Shown: piece by piece, positions 8,062 through 15,445 of the stretch
How the letters are laid out: each line of letters opens with the position of its first letter
Position numbering within the stretch: position 1 is the first letter of the stretch
Position numbers and translations under genes: made by a program
Assembly (NCBI GenBank): GCA_934630985.1
Contig: CAKTXO010000013.1
Location: forward strand, 1 to 24,963
DNA from: an uncultured Oscillospiraceae bacterium
Lineage (GTDB): Bacteria; Bacillota; Clostridia; Oscillospirales; Oscillospiraceae
Direction of reading: 5' to 3'
Length of the DNA stretch: 24,963 bases
Notes under the pieces: model-generated
Told to the model about the DNA's origin: nothing
What the model saw: only the letters and a program-made list of their open reading frames with translations
The model's database searches: none

Positions 8062-9642
8062 ATGAAAAAAGCGATCGCTCTGATTCTGAGCGTCTGCCTT
8101 GTCCTGCTTCTTCTGGCGGGCTGCGGCAACGGCACTTCCACGGCAGAAACGGGAAATACGGCACAGGCTGCTGTCCCTGCGGCCAAGAAAACCATGGTCA
8201 TCGGCGACACTACCTTCAATTCCGAAAACTGGGAGGAAACGGTAGATCCTCACCGTACCTACAACGGCTGGGCCTGTATCCGCTACGGCATCGGTGAAAC
8301 CCTGGTGCACTACACGGATTCCATGGAGTTGGAGCCTTGGCTGGCAACAGACTGGACAAATGACGGAAACTGCACCTGGACTGTTACCCTTCGGGATGGG
8401 GTCAAGTTCTCCTCCGGCCGGGCTATGGACGGCGCAGCTGTCAAGCAGTGCCTGGAACATCTGCTGGAAAATCACGACCGGGCTCCCGGCGATACCAAAA
8501 TCACGGATATTCAGGCCGAAGGCCAGACGCTCACCATTACCACCAGTGAGCCGAATCCAGCCCTGATGAATTACCTGGGCGACCCCTACGGCTGCATCAT
8601 CGATGTGGATGCCTCGGATTTTGAAACCGGCGTTGTGGCCGGCACCGGCCCTTATGTTGTGAAGGAACTGGTTACGGACGATCATCTGTCCCTGGTACCG
8701 AATACCGATTACTGGAACGGCACGCCTAAAATTGACGAGCTGACCATCCGCACCCTTTCTAACGGCGATACCCTGTCCGCCGCCCTCCAGGCTGGGGATA
8801 TCGATGCCGCCTATGGCATGGCCTATGAGGCTTACCCCAATTTTGAAAACGGCGGCTATCAGTTCTCTTCCATCCAGACCTCCCGAGCCTTCTTCGCCTC
8901 CATGAATATGACCAGCCCCATTCTCCAGGATGCCGCCGTGCGCAAGGCCATTGCCCTGGGCATTGACAAGGAGGGCTTTGTGTCCGCTTTGCTGGACGGC
9001 CACGGGGTAGTTGGCAACGGCGCGTTCCCGGACGGCTTCTCCACCTTCGGCGGAGAGAAGGTTACGACGGAAGCTTTCGACCCGGAGCGAGCCAAGGCAC
9101 TGCTGGAAAACGCCGGCTGGGTGGACAGTGACGGCGACGGCATCCGGGAAAAGGACGGCCAGAAGCTTACTGTCCGCTGGCTGACCTACCCTTCCCGTCA
9201 GGAGCTTCCTCTGCTTGCTGAATCCGCCCAGGCTAGCCTGAAGACCATCGGCATTGACGTGGACATCAACTGCACCGCCAATCGCCGGGAATTTCTGGCA
9301 GATATGACCAGCTGGGACATTTATGCTTCTGCCCTGGTCACCGCTCCCTCCGGCGATCCCCAGTATTTCTTCACCACCTCCTGCGTCCCCGGCATGAGCT
9401 ATAATTTCGGTGCCTACGACAATCCGGAAGTTACCGCGTTGATTGAGGAACTGTCCAAGGAGTTTGATACCGCCAAGCGGGGCGAAATGGCCGTAAAGCT
9501 TCAGCAGATGATTCTGGACGACAACGCCTATGTATTCTGCTCCTTCCTGCAAATGAACATGATTTCCAAGGATAATGTGAAAAACTACACTGCCCACGCC
9601 TGCGACTATTACCAGGTCACGGTGGATTTGGATATCCAGTAA
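8062..9642 (+). CDS. Extracellular solute-binding lipoprotein (family 5, NikA/OppA-like)
   Basis: A 526-residue binding protein. Residues 1-20 form a lipoprotein signal peptide with lipobox LAGC; Cys21 would be lipidated and anchored to the outer face of the membrane. The mature part shows the family 5 pattern: EPWLATDW, VTLRDGVKFSSG, GTGPYVVKEL and DYWNGTPKIDELTIR in lobe I, then AVRKAIALGIDK. The segment SRQELPLLAESAQASLKTIGI recalls the SRPELP-type stretch of metal-chelate binding proteins such as NikA and CntA (from memory). This is the basis for suspecting a chelated metal ligand, but peptides remain possible. It is the last gene of the operon and is followed by a terminator three bases after its stop. 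Confidence 0.88.
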   Translation: MKKAIALILSVCLVLLLLAGCGNGTSTAETGNTAQAAVPAAKKTMVIGDTTFNSENWEETVDPHRTYNGWACIRYGIGETLVHYTDSMELEPWLATDWTNDGNCTWTVTLRDGVKFSSGRAMDGAAVKQCLEHLLENHDRAPGDTKITDIQAEGQTLTITTSEPNPALMNYLGDPYGCIIDVDASDFETGVVAGTGPYVVKELVTDDHLSLVPNTDYWNGTPKIDELTIRTLSNGDTLSAALQAGDIDAAYGMAYEAYPNFENGGYQFSSIQTSRAFFASMNMTSPILQDAAVRKAIALGIDKEGFVSALLDGHGVVGNGAFPDGFSTFGGEKVTTEAFDPERAKALLENAGWVDSDGDGIREKDGQKLTVRWLTYPSRQELPLLAESAQASLKTIGIDVDINCTANRREFLADMTSWDIYASALVTAPSGDPQYFFTTSCVPGMSYNFGAYDNPEVTALIEELSKEFDTAKRGEMAVKLQQMILDDNAYVFCSFLQMNMISKDNVKNYTAHACDYYQVTVDLDIQ

Positions 9643-9644
9643 CG

Positions 9645-9677
9645 AACAGCGGCTGCCAACCCGGCAGCCGCTGTTTT
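9645..9677 (+). terminator. Terminator of the importer operon
   Basis: ACAGCGGCTGCC (9646-9657) pairs perfectly with GGCAGCCGCTGT (9663-9674) across a five-base loop, followed by TTTT. It starts three bases beyond the binding-protein stop codon and cleanly separates the operon from the two-component genes. Confidence 0.9.
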
Positions 9678-9718
9678 CAAACCAGCTTCAACCTTTCCAG
9701 CGTATACTGAATCATGGG

Positions 9719-9747
9719 GTGACAGAAGCAGCTCCCCATGCTATAAT
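9719..9747 (+). promoter_or_regulatory. Sigma-A promoter of the two-component operon
   Basis: GTGACA (9719-9724, five of six matches to TTGACA) and a perfect TATAAT (9742-9747) are separated by 17 bases. The predicted start of transcription near 9754 lies shortly before the ribosome binding site AAGGGAG (9763-9769). Confidence 0.85.
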
Positions 9748-9775
9748 AAGAAAAAATTCCGGAAGGGAGAAGAAC

Positions 9776-10456
9776 ATGCGAATTCTACTGGTTGAGGATG
9801 AAAAGCCCCTGTCTGCGGCAATCTGTAAGGTGCTGCGCCAGGAAAACTACCTGGTCGATCCGGTGTACACCGGCACGGATGGGCTGGAATATACGCTCAG
9901 CGGCGTTTACGATGGATTGATTCTGGATGTGATGCTGCCGGGCATGGATGGCTTTACCTTGCTTCAAACCCTGCGGGAAAAGAAAATTACGATCCCGGTT
10001 CTGATGCTTACCGCTCGGGGCGGTCTGGAGGATCGGCTCACCGGGCTCCAATCCGGGGCAGATTATTACCTGCCAAAGCCCTTTGACTTCCGGGAACTGC
10101 TGGCCTGTCTGAACGCCATTACCCGGCGCACTCCGACTCTGCAAATGCAGGAGCTGTCCTTTGGGGACATTACTCTGAGTCAGACCACCAGCCTGCTTAC
10201 CTGCATCAGAACCTGTCAGAGCGTAAAGTTGGGAACCAAGGAGTATCAGTTAATGGAGATGTTTCTGCGCAATCCCAAACAGCTGCTGCCCAGGGAGACT
10301 ATCATTGAGCGAATCTGGGGCTTTGACGGGGAGGCGGAGTACAACAATCTTTCTGTCTATCTGAGCTTTCTGCGCCGGAAAATGGGTTTTGTCGGTGCAA
10401 AAGTGGAAATCAAAGCATTGCGGGGCAGGGGATATCTGCTGGAGGACGGAAAATGA
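9776..10456 (+). CDS. OmpR/PhoB-family response regulator
   Basis: A 226-residue regulator. The receiver domain (about residues 1-115) has the acidic pair in LLVEDEKP, the phosphoacceptor Asp51 in LILDVMLPGMDG, and Lys101 in LPKPFDFREL. The C-terminal winged helix (about 130-225) has the usual LGTKEYQLMEMFLRNP and IIERIWG pattern and ends in KALRGRGYLLE. The ATG at 9776 is preferred over an in-frame GTG at 9719, because the latter falls in the -35 box and lacks a ribosome binding site. The stop overlaps the kinase start (ATGA). It likely controls its own operon or the downstream secreted-protein genes, which is inference from position. Confidence 0.93.
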   Translation: MRILLVEDEKPLSAAICKVLRQENYLVDPVYTGTDGLEYTLSGVYDGLILDVMLPGMDGFTLLQTLREKKITIPVLMLTARGGLEDRLTGLQSGADYYLPKPFDFRELLACLNAITRRTPTLQMQELSFGDITLSQTTSLLTCIRTCQSVKLGTKEYQLMEMFLRNPKQLLPRETIIERIWGFDGEAEYNNLSVYLSFLRRKMGFVGAKVEIKALRGRGYLLEDGK

Positions 10457-11682
10457 TGATATCAAAGCTTCATAGAAGGCTGACGGCAGCAACGGTTGCT
10501 TTTCTGTTTGTTGTCTTCGTTGTGATGATTGGCCTGATGAATGCCGTCAGCTTTTATTCCTCCCAGTACCGGGTTTCCCAGTCATTGGAGGCTCTGTCCG
10601 GGAGCCAGAGCAGCGGCGATACCGCCCGGGTGCGGGAGAATTTGCCAGATGTGACGGCCTCGTCTCTTTATCAGATGCGAGGCTACTGTATTATCCGCCT
10701 GACCCGGAGCGGCGAGCTTTATGAATGGAAAAGTGAGAATCCCCAGCTTTATACAGAGGAAACCGTGACCCAGCTTCTCCGACAGATTCAGGATACCGGC
10801 AAAAAGCAGGGTCGGATTGGCAGCAAAATGTTTCGTATTGAAGAGGCCACCCGGGGAGACAGAATTGCGATCATTGATATGCAATCAGAGCTTGCCTATG
10901 CCGCTAGTTTGCTGAAAATCACATCGGTGGTGGGTCTTGGCTTCTGGATTCTTTTATCTGTCCTGGCTGAGCTGCTGATTCGACGGATGCTTCACCCGGT
11001 GGAGGAGGCTTTTGCCAAGCAGCAGCAGTTTGTTTGGGATGCCAGTCATGAGCTGAAAACGCCCTTGGCGGTCATCTCCGCCAATGCCCAGGCACTGGCT
11101 TTGGAAATCGGTTCCAGTGAAAGTCTGGACTATATCCTGGATGAGATTGACCGCACAGGTACGCTGGTGCAGAATCTGCTGGATTTGGCTCGGATGGACG
11201 GAGGACGGCCAAAGGGCGAAATCCGGGAATTTGACCTGAGCCAGGCAATTCTGCAGGCGGCTTTGCCGATGGAAAGCCTGGCTTTTGAGCGGGGAAAGAC
11301 CATGAAACTGGAGGTTCCGGAGGGGATTTCCTATACCGGGAATCCGGGCCTGCTTCAGCAGCTGGCTGTGATTCTTCTGTCCAATGCCATTGCCTACTGC
11401 GACCCGGGAAGTGAAATTACGCTGTCTCTCCGGGCAAGGGGCACCCAGCGGGTGCTGACAGTGCACAACACAGGCAGCTGGATTTCTCCGGAGACGCAGA
11501 AGCACATTTTCGAGCGGTTCTATCGGGGACAGACGGCTCACAACCGAGAGGACGGAGGCACCGGTCTGGGACTTGCAATTGCCAAGAGCATTGTGCAGTT
11601 CCACCGAGGAACCATCCAGGTAGAGAGTGATCCTCAGGAAGGAACGGCTTTCATCGTTACCCTGAATTCTTTTCTCAAATAG
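10453..11682 (+). CDS. Membrane sensor histidine kinase
   Basis: A 409-residue partner of the response regulator. Helix 1 spans about residues 12-34, an extracellular sensor region of roughly 115 residues follows, and helix 2 lies at about 150-175. The dimerisation domain has ASHELKTPL with His199 as the phosphorylated residue. The ATPase domain shows an N box in LLSNAIAYC and the G2 box GTGLGLAIAKSIV. The G1 box reads VHNTGSW, with Asn where many kinases have Asp, a variant also seen in other Gram-positive kinases. ATG at 10453 overlaps the regulator stop by four bases and has GGAGG seven bases upstream; a second ATG follows directly. The signal sensed is unknown. Confidence 0.92.
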   Translation: MMISKLHRRLTAATVAFLFVVFVVMIGLMNAVSFYSSQYRVSQSLEALSGSQSSGDTARVRENLPDVTASSLYQMRGYCIIRLTRSGELYEWKSENPQLYTEETVTQLLRQIQDTGKKQGRIGSKMFRIEEATRGDRIAIIDMQSELAYAASLLKITSVVGLGFWILLSVLAELLIRRMLHPVEEAFAKQQQFVWDASHELKTPLAVISANAQALALEIGSSESLDYILDEIDRTGTLVQNLLDLARMDGGRPKGEIREFDLSQAILQAALPMESLAFERGKTMKLEVPEGISYTGNPGLLQQLAVILLSNAIAYCDPGSEITLSLRARGTQRVLTVHNTGSWISPETQKHIFERFYRGQTAHNREDGGTGLGLAIAKSIVQFHRGTIQVESDPQEGTAFIVTLNSFLK

Positions 11683-11708
11683 CTCGGTGGATTCAAACTA
11701 CATTTAAG

Positions 11709-11773
11709 AAATCTCCTTTACAATAGGCATTGTTCCAAGACAGGAACGGAAAACCAAATTGCAAAGGAGATTT
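11709..11773 (+). promoter_or_regulatory. Ribosome-binding-site-masking leader stem
   Basis: AAATCTCCTTT at 11709-11719 is the exact complement of AAAGGAGATTT at 11763-11773, and the latter contains the ribosome binding site of the next gene. A small inner hairpin, GTTCC (11732-11736) with GGAAC (11743-11747), sits in the loop. A read-through RNA from the kinase gene would fold with the site hidden. TACAAT at 11719-11724 could be a -10 box, in which case the left arm would not be transcribed. Confidence 0.6.
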
Positions 11774-11778
11774 TATTT

Positions 11779-12156
11779 ATGTGTATTGCAAAAAAACTGG
11801 CAGCTTCCATGCTTGCGCTGTGCCTGATGGCCAGCTGCGTAGTGACCGTGTCTGCTGCTGAGGATGACAGCAGTTATCCTAAGGGTCTGGTAAACGGCTA
11901 TACCCAGGGCATGAAGGATGGGCTGAAAAGCGGCTATGTAAATGGCCTGCCAGAAGGCATGAAGAATGGTGCGGTGAATGGCCTTGCGGAAGGTATGAAG
12001 AATGGTGTCGTAAACGGTCTTACGAACGGCATGAAGAACGGCGCCGTAAACGGTATGGCTGGTGGTTTGAAAAACGGAACTGTGAACGGTCTGACAGCAG
12101 GCCTGAAGAACGGAACTGTGAACGGCCTGAAAAATGGTACGCTGAAGAACGCCTGA
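11779..12156 (+). CDS. Small secreted GX3-repeat protein
   Basis: A 125-residue protein with a signal peptide (probable cleavage in VSA-AEDD after residue 26). A lipobox-like MASC ending at Cys20 is a weaker alternative. From Gly36 to the C-terminus the chain is almost wholly built of tetrads starting with glycine (about 22 GX3 units), with a higher-order 12-residue repeat such as GMKN-GAVN-GLAE. A glycine every fourth residue suggests a helix with a glycine face suited to tight helix packing or assembly. GX3 runs are known in Yae1-like proteins, but no homology is claimed. ATG at 11779 has AAAGGAG nine bases upstream. It lies between the kinase and a membrane-anchored esterase. The function is unknown. 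Confidence 0.85.
   Translation: MCIAKKLAASMLALCLMASCVVTVSAAEDDSSYPKGLVNGYTQGMKDGLKSGYVNGLPEGMKNGAVNGLAEGMKNGVVNGLTNGMKNGAVNGMAGGLKNGTVNGLTAGLKNGTVNGLKNGTLKNA
11884..12150 (+). repeat. Intragenic tandem repeat encoding GX3 units
   Basis: Degenerate 36-bp units encode the 12-residue repeats (motifs such as GGCATGAAGAACGG and GTAAACGG recur). Copies differ mostly at third codon positions in the middle part, which fits old tandem duplication held in place by selection on the protein. Confidence 0.8.
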
Positions 12157-12173
12157 GGCTGTCCTGATTTCCT

Positions 12174-13250
12174 ATGATGTACCGTATACTGATTTTAACG
12201 GTGCTGGCTGTCTGGCTGATTCTGACACTGGTTGGAATCGGCGTGGTGTTCCGGGGCGGCGGGGAGAAAAGCCTGGCCGTCCCGGCACCGGAAACGGAGG
12301 AACCTGTGGAAGCCCAGTGGCAGGAAACCGAGCCGCCTGTTCCGGACAGCATGGAGCCAACGGAAACGTCGGCGACAGCACCACAGGAAGAGATTCCCCT
12401 TCAGACTGAGGCCGCCGAATTTCATTGGAAGCCGACTGAGGAAACGCAGCCGACAGAACCGCCTCGGCAGGATCAGCCCAATCAAACTTTTCTCCCTGTG
12501 CCGAAATCGGCGGTTGAAGCCCAATCAGTGGAGAAGTCCCTCCCTGAAGAACAGCGAGCGGTTGCGGATCCGGAGCCAGAGATTCCGGAAGAAACAGCCA
12601 CCGGACTGAATGCTATGGACACCGGGCTGGATATTCTCCGCAGATGCTGGCTTTATACCCCCACCAATCCCCAACAGAACATGCCTCTGATTGTCTACCT
12701 CCATGGAGGCAGCGGCAAGGGCGACGATCTGAACCTGATTACCGCAGTGGACGGCTTCCCCAGTTATCTTCAGTCCGGCAGCTTCGGCAATCTGCGTGCC
12801 TATGTTTTGATTCCACAGCTGCCTGCCGAGCAAAAGGGCTGGGCGGAGGTTTCGGATCAGTTGTACGAGCTGATTCAAAATCTGCTGGAAACCCGCGGAA
12901 TTGACCGGGGCAATATTTCTCTGACAGGGCACAGTATGGGTGGAACGGGCACCTGGAGTATTGGCGCTGCGTATCCTTCCTTATTTGCCAGAATCGCACC
13001 GCTTTCCGGCAGCGTTCGCTCTCCGGAGAGCACGGCGGCAAAGCTAAGTGACACGCCGGTCTGGGCTTTTGTGGGCACTGAGGACACCATTGTGCCTCCG
13101 GAATCCTCGGAGCAGACTATTGGCTGGCTGACGGAGCTGTCGGATCAGGCAAAGATTACGGTTCTGGAGGGTGCCGACCACTTCTGCGTCCCCAGTCTTG
13201 CTTATCTGGATGGTGAACGAAATTTGGTCGGTTGGCTGATTGGCGGATAA
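12174..13250 (+). CDS. Membrane-anchored alpha/beta-hydrolase (esterase/peptidase-like)
   Basis: A 358-residue protein with an N-terminal helix (about residues 4-26), a low-complexity linker rich in Pro, Glu, Thr and Gln (about 30-140), and a C-terminal alpha/beta-hydrolase domain. The oxyanion region is YLHGGSGKGDD. The nucleophile is Ser254 in GHSMGG, with likely triad partners Asp304 in VGTEDTIVP and His336 in GADHFCV. The domain resembles secreted feruloyl-esterase or COG4099-type hydrolases, so it probably acts on esters outside the membrane; the substrate is unknown. The start is ATG at 12174 or 12177, only 17 bases after the GX3 gene, with no good ribosome binding site, so coupled translation is likely. 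A strong terminator follows. Confidence 0.85.
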   Translation: MMYRILILTVLAVWLILTLVGIGVVFRGGGEKSLAVPAPETEEPVEAQWQETEPPVPDSMEPTETSATAPQEEIPLQTEAAEFHWKPTEETQPTEPPRQDQPNQTFLPVPKSAVEAQSVEKSLPEEQRAVADPEPEIPEETATGLNAMDTGLDILRRCWLYTPTNPQQNMPLIVYLHGGSGKGDDLNLITAVDGFPSYLQSGSFGNLRAYVLIPQLPAEQKGWAEVSDQLYELIQNLLETRGIDRGNISLTGHSMGGTGTWSIGAAYPSLFARIAPLSGSVRSPESTAAKLSDTPVWAFVGTEDTIVPPESSEQTIGWLTELSDQAKITVLEGADHFCVPSLAYLDGERNLVGWLIGG

Positions 13251-13321
13251 AAACTGGTGTTCGTCTGCTGAAAATACGCAAATCTCAGCTGCCTGTCAGA
13301 ACTCACTGGGCGCAAAAACAA

Positions 13322-13367
13322 AAAAGTCCCATGTCCACACCCTTCGGGCGGCGGACATGGGACTTTT
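13322..13367. terminator. Bidirectional terminator
   Basis: A perfect 15-bp stem (AAAAGTCCCATGTCC, 13322-13336, with complement 13353-13367) is topped by a small CC-TTCG-GG helix. A-run and T-run flank it, so it can work in both directions. It ends the esterase transcript and insulates the MarR operon. Confidence 0.9.
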
Positions 13368-13408
13368 GGCGCTGAGAGATGCTGGGGCTCTGCCGGTAAA
13401 TTTGGGGA

Positions 13409-13437
13409 TTGACAAAGATAGAACTGTGCTGTATAAT
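13409..13437 (+). promoter_or_regulatory. Consensus sigma-A promoter of the MarR operon
   Basis: TTGACA (13409-13414) and TATAAT (13432-13437) are both perfect and 17 bases apart. Such a strong promoter implies that repression, rather than weak initiation, sets expression. The operator begins in the -10 box. Confidence 0.93.
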
Positions 13438-13455
13438 CGTTCAAAATAGAACGAT
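13436..13455 (+). promoter_or_regulatory. Palindromic operator, probably for the MarR protein
   Basis: ATCGTTC (13436-13442) and GAACGAT (13449-13455) are perfect inverted copies around AAAATA. The site overlaps the end of the -10 box and the transcription start and ends next to the ribosome binding site. This is the usual arrangement for MarR autorepression; the link to this regulator is inferred from position. Confidence 0.75.
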
Positions 13456-13470
13456 AAGGAGGTGCGTGCC

Positions 13471-13899
13471 ATGTTCTTCTGGGATCGGCATAAGGCCATC
13501 ACGGACTATTATGAGCTGCTTTCGGGCAGGATCTGTCAGCAATACGGTCTGACACAGATGGAGTATGACATTCTGATGTTTTTGCAGAGCAATCCCCAAC
13601 ACAATACGGCAGCTGAGATCGTAAAAGTTCGAAAATCCACAAAGTCGCATGTATCGATTTCTCTGAAACGGCTGGAAGACAGAGGCCTGATTGAAAGAAC
13701 CCAGAGCCCAGACAATAAGAAGCACATTGAAATTATCTTACAGGAAGCATCGAAGCCCATTATCGAGGCCGGTATAGGGGTTCAGAAGCAATTCGCCAAG
13801 GATATTTTGAGCGGATTGACTCAGGAAGAAAAAGACATCTGCGTCCGCGTATTTCGCACGATTTATGAGAATGCGCAGGCACACTTAAATGAAGATTAG
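13471..13899 (+). CDS. MarR-family transcriptional regulator
   Basis: A 142-residue winged-helix regulator. The recognition region reads NTAAEIVKVRKSTKSHVSIS and is followed by the wing LEDRGLIERTQSPDNKKH, both typical of MarR proteins. ATG at 13471 has AAGGAGG (13456-13462) eight bases upstream; an in-frame GTG at 13462 overlaps that site and is rejected. It is the first gene of a three-gene operon, and probably represses it through the palindrome at 13436-13455. MarR proteins commonly respond to small ligands or oxidants; the ligand here is unknown. Confidence 0.92.
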   Translation: MFFWDRHKAITDYYELLSGRICQQYGLTQMEYDILMFLQSNPQHNTAAEIVKVRKSTKSHVSISLKRLEDRGLIERTQSPDNKKHIEIILQEASKPIIEAGIGVQKQFAKDILSGLTQEEKDICVRVFRTIYENAQAHLNED

Positions 13900-13910
13900 G
13901 AGCATAAAAA

Positions 13911-14594
13911 ATGAACACAAATCCATACAAGGCAAAAGTCCCGGATATTATGGAGGCAATCTTTGACGCAGGCTACCTGCTGTTCGATCTGGTTGCCGCG
14001 ATCCTGTTTTTCCTGTTTTCCCATGGAAGCACCCTGTTTCTGCTTTACGGCACCCTGACGTTGGTGCTTTGCGGCGGCGATGCTTTCCATCTGGTGCCCA
14101 GAATTCTCCGGGCGGTACATGGCAGCAATGACCGGATTCAGAAGCAGCTGGGCATCGGGCTGCAAGTATCCTCGATTACGATGACGGTATTTTACATTAT
14201 TCTGATGTACGTCTGGAAATATACCTTTCCTGACCTTTCCATACCCTTTGCGTTGGAAGTCCTCGTCTGGGTATCCGCAGTCATCCGTATTCTGATTTGC
14301 CTTTTGCCCCAGAACAACTGGTGCACGGAGGACGGAAACGCCAAACTGTCTTTGCTTCGGAACTCGGTTTTCGCCGTTACCGGAATCTGCGTGATCGCCC
14401 TTTATGCCATTTCGGGAAACGCGAATAACTACCACATGACCAGAATGGTGGCGGCCATTATCCTTTCTTTTGGGTGCTATCTTCCGGTAACGCTTTTCAG
14501 CAAAACAAAGCCGAAAGTCGGTTTGTTGATGATTCCGAAGACCTGCGCGTATATGTGGATGATTGCAATGGGGCTTCAGCTTCTGTTTCGGTAA
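13911..14594 (+). CDS. Multi-pass membrane protein in the MarR operon
   Basis: A 227-residue hydrophobic protein with about seven predicted transmembrane segments (near residues 16-37, 40-60, 82-103, 108-131, 146-166, 174-195 and 203-224). No family is recognised with confidence. ATG at 13911 has AGGAG (13898-13902), which overlaps the MarR stop codon, eight bases upstream, so co-expression with the regulator is likely. Short charged loops such as RAVHGSNDRIQKQ separate helices. Transport, sensing or envelope roles are all possible. Confidence 0.8.
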   Translation: MNTNPYKAKVPDIMEAIFDAGYLLFDLVAAILFFLFSHGSTLFLLYGTLTLVLCGGDAFHLVPRILRAVHGSNDRIQKQLGIGLQVSSITMTVFYIILMYVWKYTFPDLSIPFALEVLVWVSAVIRILICLLPQNNWCTEDGNAKLSLLRNSVFAVTGICVIALYAISGNANNYHMTRMVAAIILSFGCYLPVTLFSKTKPKVGLLMIPKTCAYMWMIAMGLQLLFR

Positions 14595-14620
14595 AATATG
14601 ACAGACTGTGGAGGTAACAT

Positions 14621-15175
14621 ATGAAAAAACTGGAAAAATTCGTGAGCCTGCTGACAGGGCATTTTGATAATCGGGAGCAGTTCGGCGTTATGAAAGACGC
14701 CGGAACCGAATTTCCCTATGCGGAGCATGTGAACACCGTTTGCAATGATAAAATCCAAAACCTTCCCAAGGACTTCAAGGGTCTGTTTGTTGTGGAGGAA
14801 AGCTATTATGAAACCAATGGAAAGCGTCATGCGTCGCCCCATCTTTTCCTCTTCACGCAGGCGGAGGACGGTATTCTGCTTTCGTCCTATGAGATTCCGA
14901 AAGGGGAAGACAGAAGTTCCTTTTCCTATGCTTCCATGCGGCAGGTGAACTATGAAGATCTGAAGAAATCCGAACGGTTCACACCGGCGCTTTACCGGGA
15001 AAAGGACGGCGTTTGGGAAGGCGGCAGCGTCAGTCAGTTCTCGCCGGTTATGAAGCTGAAGCTGTGGGAGAGGTTTTCCGATTCCTGTCTGGAGGTTTCC
15101 GAAAGCATTGAAGTGCAGGGAAAGCGAACCTTCGGCTACGATGTCCCCATTGTTTATAAACGGGTGCTGGAATAG
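14621..15175 (+). CDS. Conserved-looking soluble protein of unknown function
   Basis: A 184-residue soluble protein and the third gene of the MarR operon, 26 bases after the membrane protein gene, with GGAGG six bases before its ATG. It has no signal peptide or membrane helix. The start (FVSLLTGHFDNREQF) and a following strand (GLFVVEESYY) loosely recall the CpcT/CpeT beta-barrel family, whose members bind or attach bilins in cyanobacteria, but the match is weak and judged by eye only. A small-molecule binding barrel would fit a MarR-controlled operon, which is speculation. Confidence 0.75.
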   Translation: MKKLEKFVSLLTGHFDNREQFGVMKDAGTEFPYAEHVNTVCNDKIQNLPKDFKGLFVVEESYYETNGKRHASPHLFLFTQAEDGILLSSYEIPKGEDRSSFSYASMRQVNYEDLKKSERFTPALYREKDGVWEGGSVSQFSPVMKLKLWERFSDSCLEVSESIEVQGKRTFGYDVPIVYKRVLE

Positions 15176-15223
15176 CACCGGAAGCGTTTCGTACTATTTC
15201 TATCCCCCAAATCCTTTGCAGAT

Positions 15224-15445
15224 CGCTGAAACAGCGGCCTACAGACTGTCGAAAAACCATGTCATTGCGAGGCAGTGCGCACACTGCCGTGGCAATCCCC
15301 CGAATTTTCAAACATTTTAGATCCTAAACCAGTGGCTTTTACTTCTATCCGGGGGATTCCCACACCACTTAAGCGGACTGGTTCGGAATGACAACGTATA
15401 TTGGGGGCTTTTTTGACACGCTGCAGGCCGCTGGAACAGCGGCCT
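15224..15445. mobile_element. Nested palindromic MITE-like element
   Basis: The ends (15224-15256 and 15409-15441) are 33-bp inverted repeats with about seven mismatches. Inside, two homologous half-elements of 43-44 bases face each other: 15260-15302 begins TGTCATTGCGA and ends AATCCCCCG, and the complement of 15350-15393 begins TGTCATTCCGA and also ends AATCCCCCG. The right end also folds alone (AGGCCGCTG, GAA, CAGCGGCCT at 15425-15445). There is no transposase gene. The sequence type is familiar as a dispersed repeat in gut clostridia, from memory. It lies between the MarR operon and the tnpV region. Confidence 0.7.

Noticed and set aside
8008..9597. A 529-codon open frame antisense to the solute-binding protein
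   Set aside because: The sense frame has a lipoprotein signal, family 5 motifs and a ribosome binding site; the antisense frame has none of these.
11884..12150. Regularly spaced DNA repeats resembling a CRISPR-like array
   Set aside because: Units are 36 bp with no unique spacers, stay in frame and encode GX3 protein repeats, so they are coding repeats.
15108..15320. Short open frame containing IARQCAHCRGNPP
   Set aside because: This is the translation of the palindromic repeat, a well-known source of spurious small proteins in clostridial genomes.
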